Shown in pieces: positions 1-11,600 of a stretch of DNA of 64,000 nt (position 1 is its first letter; every line of letters begins with the position of its first letter). The notes beneath the pieces are model-generated. The model saw only the letters and a program-made list of their open reading frames with translations. It had not been told where the DNA came from and did no database searches. The stretch comes from Loripinus fragilis (lineage: Eukaryota > Mollusca > Bivalvia > Lucinida > Lucinidae): contig OZ026514.1 in NCBI GenBank assembly GCA_964019695.1, positions 8,246,751 to 8,310,750 on the forward strand. Direction: 5' to 3'. A program made the position numbers and the translations under genes.

Positions 1-382
1 TTTCTGACATTTTTACTATCAAAGTGAATGGATAGTGGGTACCTTGTGTGCGCATCTCCTCCTACAGTTTTATATTGATTCTTTTGAAACTTCACAGGTG
101 TTTTGGACATGGTCTGAAGATATGCATGTGGTTTGGATATAATCCTCAAATTATTTTTTATCACTTTTTCTGCTATTTTAACTTAGGCATTTTTCTGGCG
201 TTTTTACTGTCAAAGTTAATGGATACTGGGTACCTTGTGTGCGCAACTCCTCCTACAGTTTTATGCCGATTCTTTTGAAACTTTACAGATGTTTTTGTCA
301 TGATCTGAAGATATGCATGTGGTTTGGATATTATCCTGAGATTATTTTTTGTCACTTTTTTTGCAATTTGAACTTAGTCATT
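1..382. repeat. two tandem units of about 191 bp
   Basis: Bases 1-191 and 192-382 are diverged copies of one unit; both contain the stretch reading tttactatcaaagt/tttactgtcaaagt, a 'gggtaccttgtgtgcgca' block and 'gatatgcatgtggtttggat'. The short ORFs here are repeats of each other and are not coding. The sequence resembles dispersed non-coding repeats of molluscs. The left edge is cut by the window. Confidence 0.8.
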
Positions 383-1121
383 TTTAAGTGTACAATAATG
401 GCGGGGGACATAAATTCTCTGAATTTGCTTGTTTTCAACGCTAATTCCAAATAGCCAATCCAAGCTTGTTACGGATAACTTGTTGAACTGCAGTGTAACG
501 CATTTACCTGTCTACCAATGGATTCAGCTGATTTTTTTGCAGTACAAATACGCGAGCAGTAGTGTAGCAACCCATTTTCACTGGAAAAAGATTTAGGTTT
601 AAAAAAATTAAACAAGTGTTTCTCAGGCCACTTTTTATTTATTCAGTCATATATTTTTTAATGTATGCTATAAATTATGATTTTTTATGCATGTTTCAGA
701 GATTCTCACAGATTATTGTTGTCACAAGAGTTAATGACTCTTGATTACATTTACATTCTGATGTGCTGCTTTGCTTTCAAACTCTTTAGTAAACAGAAAT
801 GATCCCACCTGAATGTGTGACTGTACCAACCCATGCTTTATCCTGCTTGAACTAGCTGATATTCGTTTTCTGTTGTACCACCCATGCTTTCTCCACCAGT
901 GAATTTGTTTTTTGTAGCAATAAAGACCTTCAATCAAATTCTGATGAGCAAACAGGTCATACTGTCCTGTTGTGGGCAGCTTTGTGTTGGTTTGATTGTA
1001 TAATTTTACATCATTTTCAACACATCTTTTTACTATGTTTCACCTATAAGCACAAACAGTTCTTTTTTGAGCTGTGAATTCTATATCAGTTTCTGATTTC
1101 CAGTCCAGTAGTGCAGTAAAA
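383..1121. other. striatin intron, no gene seen
   Basis: AT-rich sequence inside what should be an intron of the striatin gene. I find no exon, RNA gene or clear repeat boundary here. Confidence 0.5.
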
Positions 1122-1372
1122 TTAACCCTTCATGAATATTCATGCTAGGCTCCACCCACTATGAATAATTGTAGAAATAAACTTTCATATTGGTACCATA
1201 GAACAAAGAAATTACTTGTCCGGTCCACTTGTGTAGGATCAGATATATCATTATCATATTTCCATAAGCTAAAAGGAAAGACCCTATTCAGGCAAGAGCT
1301 GCCTGATCTGGTTCTGCTCTGTTTGCAAAAGCGTTAAAAGGCGTCTCTATGAGGTAAAGGGTCAGTATGAAC
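1122..1372. mobile_element. TTAA-type MITE, family C copy 1
   Basis: Starts TTAACCCTTCATGAATA and ends in GAGGTAAAGGGT. Copies at 32535-32771 and 53755-54002 share the sequence throughout and show the fuller inverted termini (TTAACCCTTT at both ends). The TTAA boundary and CCCTTT terminus are typical of piggyBac-derived non-autonomous elements. The centre (about 1266-1331) is the shared hairpin discussed in the findings. The last TTAA is lost in this copy. Confidence 0.75.
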
Positions 1373-1483
1373 TCACTATGTGAAAGATGCTGATCAGCTG
1401 GCTTTGTCAGTAATCAATGGCTGTGGATCTACCCTGTTATTAAAAATGTTATATTTCTTTATAAAAGGTGTACAGTGCTCTTT

Positions 1484-1950
1484 ATAGGTCAATTAAAGTA
1501 TAGCATGGTCAATTACAGTAAACCATGGCCAATCACACTATATCATGGTCAATTACAGTATATCATGGTCAATTACAGTAAACCCATGGTCAATTACAGA
1601 AAATCATGGTTAATTACAGTATACCATGGCCAATCATAGTATATCATGGTCAATTACAGTTTATCATGGTCAATTACAGTATATTATGGTCAATCACAGT
1701 ATATCATGGTCAATCTTAGTATATCATGGTCAATCTTAGTATATCATGGTCAATTACAGTATATCATGGTCAATCTTAGTATATCATGGTCAATTACTGT
1801 ATATCATGGTCAATTACAGTATATCATGGTCAATCACAGTATATCATGGTCAGTCACAGTATATCATGGTCAATTACAGTATATCATGGTCAATTACAGT
1901 GTATCATGGTCAATTATGATATAGCATGGTCAATTACAGTATATCATGGC
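1484..1950. repeat. 20-bp minisatellite, about 23 units
   Basis: Head-to-tail array of the 20-base unit tatatcatggtcaattacag with scattered substitutions (ttacag/cacag/cttag variants). Because 20 is not a multiple of 3, one reading frame repeats every 60 bases. The 92-codon open frame at 1646-1924 is produced by this and is not a gene. It lies in a striatin intron, about 0.6 kb upstream of the first exon visible. Confidence 0.95.
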
Positions 1951-2307
1951 AACGTCTTGATTTGACAGAACTTTTATTGAGATGCTTCACTGCAGAATAA
2001 TGTCCGAGACACATCAACATGACCCTACCATCAGTCACAGATAACTTTTTAATACTTGGTCCCATGCTTAAAGAGCAGCTAGCCTCCGTTTATGTATAAA
2101 GTCTACTATGACAGATGGGATTGCGATTACAGCTAGTGGACAAGTGGACTCTTCCGCTTTGATATGTAGGTCACTGATTTGTTTATTCTTATTACGCCTA
2201 TATCTAAAGCAGATCAGTTCATATCCGGATCTACAATATTTTCATAAACTGATGTATCCAGTTTCAGCAGGACAAGAATTATTATCATCCTCATTGCCAC
2301 TGATAGA

Positions 2308-2509
2308 TTAAACCTTTACGCCATAATAACCTCTTTTGACGCCTATGGAAAATAGAGCATTTGCTCTTTTGGAGCAAATGCTTCAGTTTCCATAATAATT
2401 TCAAAAGTATACAAAACTATACTTAAATGTTTTTTGAATTTTTCCAATGTTGTCTAAAAATAGAAAATGATGTCATGATCTAAAAATAGCCTATGGAGTA
2501 AAGGGTTAA
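2308..2509. mobile_element. TTAA-type MITE, family D copy 1
   Basis: Bounded by TTAA at both ends, with inverted termini TTAAACCTTTACGCCATAA and (reverse complement) TTAACCCTTTACTCCATAG. A second copy lies at 28796-28971. A short hairpin (gagcatttgctc/gagcaaatgctt) sits near the left end. The element stops 26 bases before the 3' splice site of the exon at 2536, so the terminal part of that intron is almost entirely transposon-derived. Confidence 0.8.
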
Positions 2510-2535
2510 TTCAGCTTATGTATGAACTTTTATAG

Positions 2536-2699
2536 GTGGTATACAGTCAGGTGGCTCGATGCCATTTCAAGGTGGGAACAAAAAGACTGTGATAGGGGTC
2601 AGTAATAATGAAGATGACCTTGAAGCTGCTATAGGGGTTGGTCTAGGGGAACTGGCTGAAATAACAGTGAACAACGATGCTGACCCCACTAACTATGAT
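2536..2699 (+). CDS. STRN: striatin exon A (linker before the WD40 domain)
   Basis: Acceptor ttttatag and donor GTAAGT. The exon begins with two bases of a split codon and ends in phase 0 with 54 full codons. The peptide begins GIQSGGSMPFQGGNK and ends VNNDADPTNYD, acidic and glycine-rich like the region just before the striatin propeller (compare GELANLTV.NEAD in vertebrate striatins). Confidence 0.9.
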
Positions 2700-5600
2700 G
2701 TAAGTAAATTATGATTGTTAAATAGTTGATGATAAATTAGGGGACAGACAGACATAAGAGATGTATTTGTGTTGGGTATCAGACCCCAAAATCACCATCT
2801 TAATCTGGCTTAATAACAATAGTACGGTAAATGGACTTAAAATTTTGAACACTTTTCTCTTTCAATCCTCAAACAAAATGTTGATTATCAGGCCGGAATT
2901 CTCAAAACACTTGTCAGAATAGCAAAGAGGGAAGACCCTGATCAGACTGCTTCATCAGAAGCAGTCTGATCTGGGTCTACCCTATTTGTCAAGGCCTATT
3001 CGCAGGAAACTAGTACTATATTTAGGAAACTTAAGGATTGGGACAAATACATGGCTTCTTAATACTAAATAAGATTCTTTTCTTTTATGGAAAGAGGTGA
3101 TATTTATCCCCCCCCCCCAAACAAAAGTAGAAGGACATATCACAGTATGTAAACTGAAATAAACATCCTGTACCGTTCCTCCGCTAGCTCACGCCTTATA
3201 AACATGAATAACAGCACTCGTGCGTAACCAGTAGTTGGAAAATGCGTGTGTTTAGGTACATGTACATGTTTCGATTTATATTGTTAGCGATACAGACAAT
3301 ACACATTCGAACAAGGTAAGAAAAGCCATTTTATCTATTTTATTCCGTTTTATTCCATGATTTTAACGTTTTCCTCCTTTACATTTTGCTTTGTTAAAAA
3401 ACTTGCTCACAATCAGAGCCGTTCTGTGTCGAAAACGAGCTTAAATGCCAGATTGCACGGGCAATCACATGTATACATGATTACATGGTCGAAACTGTAA
3501 CAGTTACTTAGATCTATGGAAAAATGAATTTTAATAGGTGGGCCCTCGCAATTACAGCTGTACCAACAACTCTCACATCACTATTTCCGACAACTGGTTA
3601 CGCACGAGTGCTGTAAATCATAATGTATAAGGCGTGAGCTAGGAGGAACGGGTACAGGATTTTTATTTCAGTTTACATACTGTGCATATTGCATTTGGTA
3701 TGAATCCCTTCAGTGCTGATATCCACTTAGTATTCTGTCTGTAAATCTATCTTTATAACTAGTGTTTGGGTTATGACCAAACTTGTATATACAGTGAAAC
3801 CTGTCTTAAGCGGCTACTTAAAAATAGACAAAACAAAGGTCTTAAGACAAGTGGTAGCTTAGTGCAGTTCAAAAGTATTGCAGAATGCTCATGCATTCTG
3901 CAATATTTATGACCTGCATTAATTATCAGTCTTGAAAACATATTTTTTGTTTGAGTCACCGCTTAAGACAGGTTTTACGGTACACATTGCTATGAGAGGA
4001 GGGGCAAGTAGATATTGCAATTACTTTAAGGGTCTGATCAAAAACAAACAACTTAAACAAATGTTTCCTATTTTTAAGCCCAAAAGGCTGCCTGCCCATT
4101 CATGGAAAAGCACTGGTACAATACTCAGTCCCAAATTTAAAACACATAGCAATGTATCCAAATTAGGACTGCAGTGAGTGTGCGATTTTTAAGTAAGTTA
4201 TGAAGACAACTGCATGTCTGTAAATAAACTCTGAAAACAAACTCTAAAAGAGGCAATAAGATATTGGGTACCTTGACCTTATCCTATTTCTTATTTCAGA
4301 TTGCTGCACCAACAGAAGTTTTTAGAAAAACATGGAATGCTAAATATACACTCAGAAGGTAAGAAACAATATGATTGGTTGATATTGGTTCATAGGACTT
4401 GAGGAAACAGGATAAACAGTCTTTGGGTTTCAACCAACCTACTTAACTTTACGAGGGGCTATCCAGAATTACGTAGACTTGCTGTAGCTCTGACATTTTT
4501 CAACAGAACAATACAAAAAATGGTACATATTATCATTGGTCATTATTGAACACGTATGCAAAATTTCAAATCAAAAGGTTCACCATGTACGAAAATACAA
4601 TCCTACTTTGTGATCTCGGGGCACATCAAAATTACACATGACCTCACGTTAAAATCATTGAAATGCCAACAAACACACCCCTGCTTAGAGTTTCTCAAAA
4701 TACTCCCCTCCACAGTCTAGACATTTTTGATGTCGCTCCGACCACTGTCTGGATGTGTCCAAATCCCATTCACTATCCAAACTAACAATCGCAGTCTGTG
4801 CCGCTTGATAGATAGAAGAAATCGACATACTTCTTGCCTTTAAGTTCACGTTTGAGAACATATTGGAGGGCAGGACTATGGTTTTGATTGTAATAGTTCC
4901 TTGTTATTGCTTATCTTTAACTTTACAGTAATCTTATTATCCGACTGCGTGGATGTGCAGGCTGGTCTGTGCCTTTGTTGTTCGCGAACCCTGAAGACAG
5001 ATTTTCTTGCGTCGAGGCTCATGTGGTCTGAGCCTTTATCTCATTCCAAACTTTGAGCAGCAAATTCCCTGCCAGCCTGGGCAGATGTGTAGGCTTATCT
5101 TAGACTTCTGTAAGAGATTGACAGAACATTTTAGAATAGTGAATTGGTTTATTTATCCAAAGTCTTGGGATTATATCAGTATATTCACAGAAGCAAAGCT
5201 CTGACAATTAACATAAATGAACAAGGAGATCCTCTGCCAGTTAGTGCAGGCCTTTAATTGAAACTAATTACAATAAGAAAATAGAAAAGTGTTTAATCAG
5301 TATTTTCAATGAATATTTAGTTGCTTATAGGTAAAAGCATGTTATTAACTTATTATCAACAACAACAACAAACCTGCTACACTGTTTGAATTGATTTACT
5401 GTGAACTTAGAGAAATTATAAATAGAACAAAAAAGGAGAAAAAATGCATACACACTATAGTACAGCATTTACCTTATAATGCTGTACCATAGAGCATATA
5501 TTAGATATAACAGTCACCTTGCCTCATTAGATTTAGAAATTTGCAAGGAAATGACATAAAAATAGAATCCTTTAATGTCTTTTGTAAAACTACCATTATA

Positions 5601-8600
5601 GGACAAACAGATTGTCCTTATTGAAGTGTTATACACTGAAATATACAGGCCTTAAGTTAAAAGTGTGTAATACAAAAGTTAATTTTCTTATTTCTCAACC
5701 AATACATATGTTGTGGGTACTGGTACTAGAACAGTTCTTTTGAGTAATAAAAACTTATGTCCAAACTGGTGGGTAAGGAAATATATACAATTTTACACTC
5801 AACATTTTGTTTATTTTAACCTATAGCTATAAAGGGAATATGTTTTAACAAGCCTATAGGGAACAGAGAGTAATTATAGATTGTTTTACTTATTAATCAA
5901 CCAAAATATATAATGAGTACTTTAAATAAGTCTCTTTTTAACACACCAGGCCGCATAGCGCAGTCGTTAACGTGTCTGATGGCAGATCTAGGTGTCGCGA
6001 GTTCGATTCCAGCCCGCTACCATACTTTCGTAGAGATTGATCATGAAATAATTTCTATGGCCATTCTCCTCCCTTCTGCTGATTCAAGAAGGGTTGTTGT
6101 CAGTTACAAGCAAAAGTATGTGCATGAAGTACTGGTTAACAGCTTAGTCAAGTTGACCAGGAAAAGAGTGTGGCTAGGTGAACTGACCATCACGACATGA
6201 CCATATCTGTTGACTGGGACGTAAAGCATTAAACAGGTCTGGGGAATCTCGGAAACACGCGATCAAAATTATCGCTCAAATGCGCGACCACGCTTGAGAT
6301 TGGCAGACTTGCTAACAGAGGTAGTTATCCTACAACTGCATCCGGTTCTGAGCGATAGAAATACAATTATTGGTTTATCATTTTGGCCCGTTTCTGCTGA
6401 TTCGATTGGTCTTTTTTTCGATGCATTTGGACCAAGGGATGAGAAGCTAAACGGCAAACAAACGAAATTTTCTGGAAAAAAATCACCAAATTGAACCCTC
6501 TTCTGACAGAAACCCGTAATTTTTTTTCTTACCATTTTCACATCAATTTTATCATTGATTTGTGGCCGAGGTTCTGATGGTTAAATATTTATTTGTAATC
6601 TTTTATTTGTGTGTTGTAATGTTTCTGAAACTAGGGCACCAACTCGCAAAATGCAAGCCATGTGGTGATGGTCGTCGCGGGAATGCGCGATATAAACCGG
6701 AAGTTGACCACCAAACTTATATCCCCTGATGACGTTTAGATTGATTTCCCTTTACATGGGCAGTCCACTATCGCGCATTTGAGCGATAATTTACGATCGC
6801 GTGTTTCCGAGATTCCCCAGACCTGTTAAACCAAACAAACAAGCAAAATCTTTTTAACACCCAAAACACATGTTTAGACTGATAGACAAGAGAAAACTAG
6901 CAAATTAATGCTCAAAATTAATGTTTACATAGGTGAAATTTTTCAGGATTTTGAGGCTGACTTTCCACAGAAGTCAGCCTAAAAATGCTGATTTAGCGAG
7001 AATTTAATGGGTTTTCTTATTTGTATAAGTCTGTATAAAGAAAATTGACCATTTATACTTGAAATAGCGAATATTTAGTTGGCATTCTCTGCAAGTTTCG
7101 AAAGTTCAGGATTTTGGACATTTTGAACTTTCACCCATGTGTTTAGCTATGCTTATATTTTGATATTTCAGTCATTTTGATGGTGTTAGGACATTAGCCT
7201 TCCATCCTGTAGAACCAGTTTTAATAACAGGTTCAGAGGATCACACATTAAAATTATGGAATTTACAGAAAACAGTGCCAGCTAAAAAGTAAGTTCTTCA
7301 TCTATTTCTTGTATTTTAGGTAAAAAATTGAAATATTCAGTTACAAACCATTTAGCTCACCTAAGCCTAAGGCTCATAGTTCGGCTCATTGCTGTCAAAT
7401 GTCAACATTTTCAAACATCTTCTCTAAAATCACTGGGCCAGTTGAAGACCCCTTAGGATGTGGGGACAAAAGTTTGTTCAAATGGTCCTGGTCCCATGAC
7501 CAAGATGGCCACCATAAAATAAGCATAAGGCGGCATTTCATCAGTGTCTGCACTGTTTGCTAAGATAAAAACAAACGTCAGGGACAGAAATACATCATTT
7601 TTATGTCAGTCTGCAAATTGCATAGATGAGGGTTCAAGCAACATTGTTTGATCGGGTCTATTGATCCAAATGTTAGAGGTAAATATATAGAGGATCTTAC
7701 ATGAGTGCTCATGTTTTATTGAATTTATTAAACGAGTTTGGGCAAGCCTCGCATTTTATCTCTTTTTCGCCATGAGTTTAATAAATTCAGTAATACAAGA
7801 ATACAAGAACACGAATGTTAGATTCTATTTATCATATTACATAAAAAACGTTTTAATTTTGTCATTATGTATGCAACGTTGTTATGGACGTCATAAACTT
7901 TCCCGAAAATCTGTAAACCTTGATTTTATTGCATGGCATTATTTCACTCCCAGACATGACATCATATGATAATTTAAGTGTCTTTAAGTGTCCTCTGTTC
8001 TTTTCAGAGCTGCCTCTTTAGATGTAGAACCAGTATACACATTTAGAGCCCACATGGGACCTGTGTTATGTCTAGCAGTGAGCCCATCAGGGGAACAATG
8101 TTTTAGTGGTGGTATGGACTCTACTATACGATGTTGGAATATACCTAGTTCAAATATAGACCCTTATGATTCTTTTGGTAAGTGACATTTTTTAGGGGAA
8201 ATGAAAAACAAATGAGCCACGACATGTGATTTCCAACAATGTGGCATTTTGACAAGTGTAGACTCATACCAGCCTGTGCAGCCTCTTTATAAGCTTAGAA
8301 ACTCCAAATGCTGTTCAGTCAGTAGCTTAACACTCATAGAATATTCAAGCAACTAGCAAAGGCTCTGATCAGACTGCAGGTATGCGCAGGCTGATCTGAG
8401 GCTTTGCTGGTCGCATAGAGAACATTGTTGGAAATCTCATGTTGCAGCTCAAGTAAAGAACAAATGGCACCTTCTGTAGTGACTATTTGAGCCGGTATCC
8501 TGCATAAGGTACAAGTTGGCATGTGGGTACAGCAAAGACTCAAATCAGTCTGTGTATCCACCCAGTTTGATCAGAGTCTTATACAGTAAAACCTGTGTAA

Positions 8601-11600
8601 AACGACCACTCTCCAAAAGACCGAAAATTGGTTCTCAAGACCAATTATCGCTTAATGCAGGTCAAAAGTATTGCAGAATGATCCAAGGGGAGCATTCTGC
8701 AATACTTTCAACCTTCATTAAGCCATAATTGGTCCTTAAGATCTTTGTTTTATCTATTTTTGAGTGGCCGTTTAACACAGGTTTTACTGTATTTCCAGCT
8801 GAAGAAACATTGGATCCTTGGCTACCATAGTGTCCGTCGAATCGGAGTGTGCAAACTTCTTCCTTTTGCTAGAAAGTGGCTCATTTATACCTTTAGACAT
8901 GGGTGAAAGTTTATAGAATTATTCCTGAATTTGGGTTCCATAGAAAGTCAGTCTCAAAACACTGAACATTTATTATTTGTTTTTCTATGGAAAATTAACC
9001 ATTTAAACTTGAAAATGTTAATATTTTGTAGGCATACTGAAAAAAACATCTGCCAGGGGTCAGAACTGTTTTTTTTTCCTATGCATACATAGCAAAAAGG
9101 TACGAAAAATCTTCTTGTCAAAATAACTGAACTGATTTTGAAAAAAATGACACTAACAATGGTCACTGGGTGCCCAATTACAAATTACAAAATTGTTCAG
9201 ACTATTCTGATGCCTGGGAAATGTTGCCACCAGTGGGGCATAACCAGTTTGATTTGATAATAAGATGATTTCACATTGGTCAAATTTTGCAGCTTGAAAG
9301 GCCAGAGGTCAAGGTCTTCAATGCATTATTTGTTGAGACTGTTTTTTTCTTAGAGAAACAAGATAGCTACCAATCTTGCTACCCTACCACAACCAACCTA
9401 AGAACAACATAATATAATAAACACACAAGTCTGATGAAGCAAGCTGATCTATACTGTTTTCAATACATGGTATAGATACAGCAAATGTTCACTAGCTGCC
9501 TGCTAAAAAGGCTTAGACAAACAGTGCAGACCCAGCTCATACTGCCTCTGAAGAAATAGTCTGATCTGTTTCTTCCCTGTTTGCTATTCTGAGAAGCATT
9601 TTGTGAATTACAGCCCTGAGAACCAACATTTAAGCTGAACAGAAAGAGAAAAGTGCTAGAAATGTACAAGTTTTGGGCCCAGTCTGCTTATATGGTCTAA
9701 TACAGTATCATAGGTTTAGATAAACTATTGAGCGTAAAATTGTAAATATTTTCTTACCCATCAGTTTTAACATATGTTTTGGGTGCTCAAAAGAACCGTC
9801 TCATTGAGACTCATTGAGACGGTTCTTTTGAGTACCCACAACATATGTTTTGGTTTGAGAAATATGAAAACTATTTTTTTGGAACACACTCTTAACTAAA
9901 GGCCTGCTGTATGTTATGAAATGTTTATAAACTTTACTTTGCAGATTCTAATGTATTACAAGATACAATGATAGCACACACAGATGCAGTATGGGGCCTA
10001 TCAGTACACAATACCAAAATGCAGCTTTTATCATGTTCGGGTGATGGCACAGTGAGACTCTGGAGCCCGGGAATAAAATCTCCACTTTTAAACACATTTA
10101 CTGTAGATAATGGTGAGTGGTGTATACTCTTTCCCACCTAGTTATTGCTTGTCATCTGCTAGTCACCAGCGTCACCACGTTTTGTCCTTGAGCAAGACGC
10201 ATTAATCCTAGCTTAGTACTGGTTCAACCCAAGAAGACCCGTCCCTACATAACTGGAAGATTGTTGATGGGACATAAAGAATCAAATTTAACAAAGCTAG
10301 TAACATTATTATACCCCCCGCAAACTTTGTAGGGGGTATACTGTTTTCACGTTGTCCGTGCGTCCGTCCGTCCGTAACGCTTTGTTTCCTTAATAACTCA
10401 AAGAGTCATTGCTGGATTTTCATCAAACCTTGCAAACATGTTCATATATGCAAGACAAATACTTTAGACAAAAAAGTAAGGGCTAGGGGCCAATTCTATT
10501 AGAGTTATTTCCCTTTGTAGTTCTAAATGGCTTTTAATATAGTGCTTTATGCTTATGCTATTATAGGCCATACACGGGCCAATCAAATCCTACCACAGCT
10601 TTTGATGGAACAATTTGATACTTTTCCTATACAATGTAGACACATTGAACATATGCATGAAGGAGTTTAGTTCAGAAAAAATAATTTTTGACAAAATGAC
10701 AGCTGTGAGAACTAAGACAATTTTTCCCTAATAAGGTGTTTGTATATGCATAGACGGTGCCTTTATGGGCCGATCAACTCCTACCACAGCTTTTTATGGA
10801 GCAATTTGATACTTTGCCTATACAATGTAGACACATTGAACATATGTATGAAGGAGTTTATAATTTTTGTATGCACAGATTCTACTGAAATCTTCGTCTT
10901 CTTGTTCGAACTGTAACTTGCCAAGTATTTTCACTGACTCTTACTGTGCGGGGGGTATCTAATAAGCATTGCTTATTTTTTTTCATTTGCTAACAGTTTT
11001 GGACCTAGATAGGACAGATGAAATGCCCAGCTTGATCTGAATCCAAACTGACGTACCGATGCAATTCCTCGAAGACTTCTTGGAAAAATTAGAAGAAAAA
11101 ATGTCCACTGATGACAACTAAAAAAATAAGAAGAAAAAATGTCCACTGATGACAAGTTTCTTACCCATTAGTTTAAACATGTGTTTTGGGTGCTCAAAAG
11201 AACCACCTCATTGAGACGGTTCTTTTGAGTACTCACAACATATGTCATTAATGAGAAATAAAGAAAATAACTTTCCATTACACACTCTTTTCTGGAGGCG
11301 TGAAGCATACAAAATTACCCAGAATGCAAAGCATTTATCATTTCTGAACAGATTTCTTGTAATGTTCATATATGATTTGCTTTTATTGATATTTTGAACA
11401 ATTAACAACTTTGTCTGACTAGCATTGTCAACACAGGTTCTTGTTTTCATCCCTAAATTAACCTGCTTCCCCAAGACTGGAGCTAAAAATGGATGCAGGT
11501 TATACAAAATTAGTGTTGCTTTTGATCTCAACAACAGTAAGTTAAAGTAAGTAAGGGTGCAAAGATCAGGAATCGATACAATCAAGCACCACACCTGACC

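Larger units (their letters stand above)
5856..6930. mobile_element. family A MITE copy split by a SINE
   Basis: Left part 5856-5944 (tattaatcaaccaaaatatata..gagtac) and right part about 6861-6930 (ccaaaacacatgtttagactgatag) are the two halves of a family A element. The break is exactly at the target-site duplication of the SINE at 5945-6848. Confidence 0.8.

Noticed and set aside
1646..1924. 92-codon plus-strand ORF
   Set aside because: Produced by the 20-bp minisatellite repeating in one frame every 60 bases.
1..2535. Search for earlier striatin exons (coiled-coil, calmodulin-binding part)
   Set aside because: No frame with matching sequence and splice sites; only repeats and intron.
5945..6030. 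Possible tRNA gene
   Set aside because: Box A and B are present but no acceptor stem pairs, and the sequence continues into a SINE body with target duplications.
11208..11594. 128-codon minus-strand ORF
   Set aside because: Runs across a family A MITE and a family K fragment; no motif.
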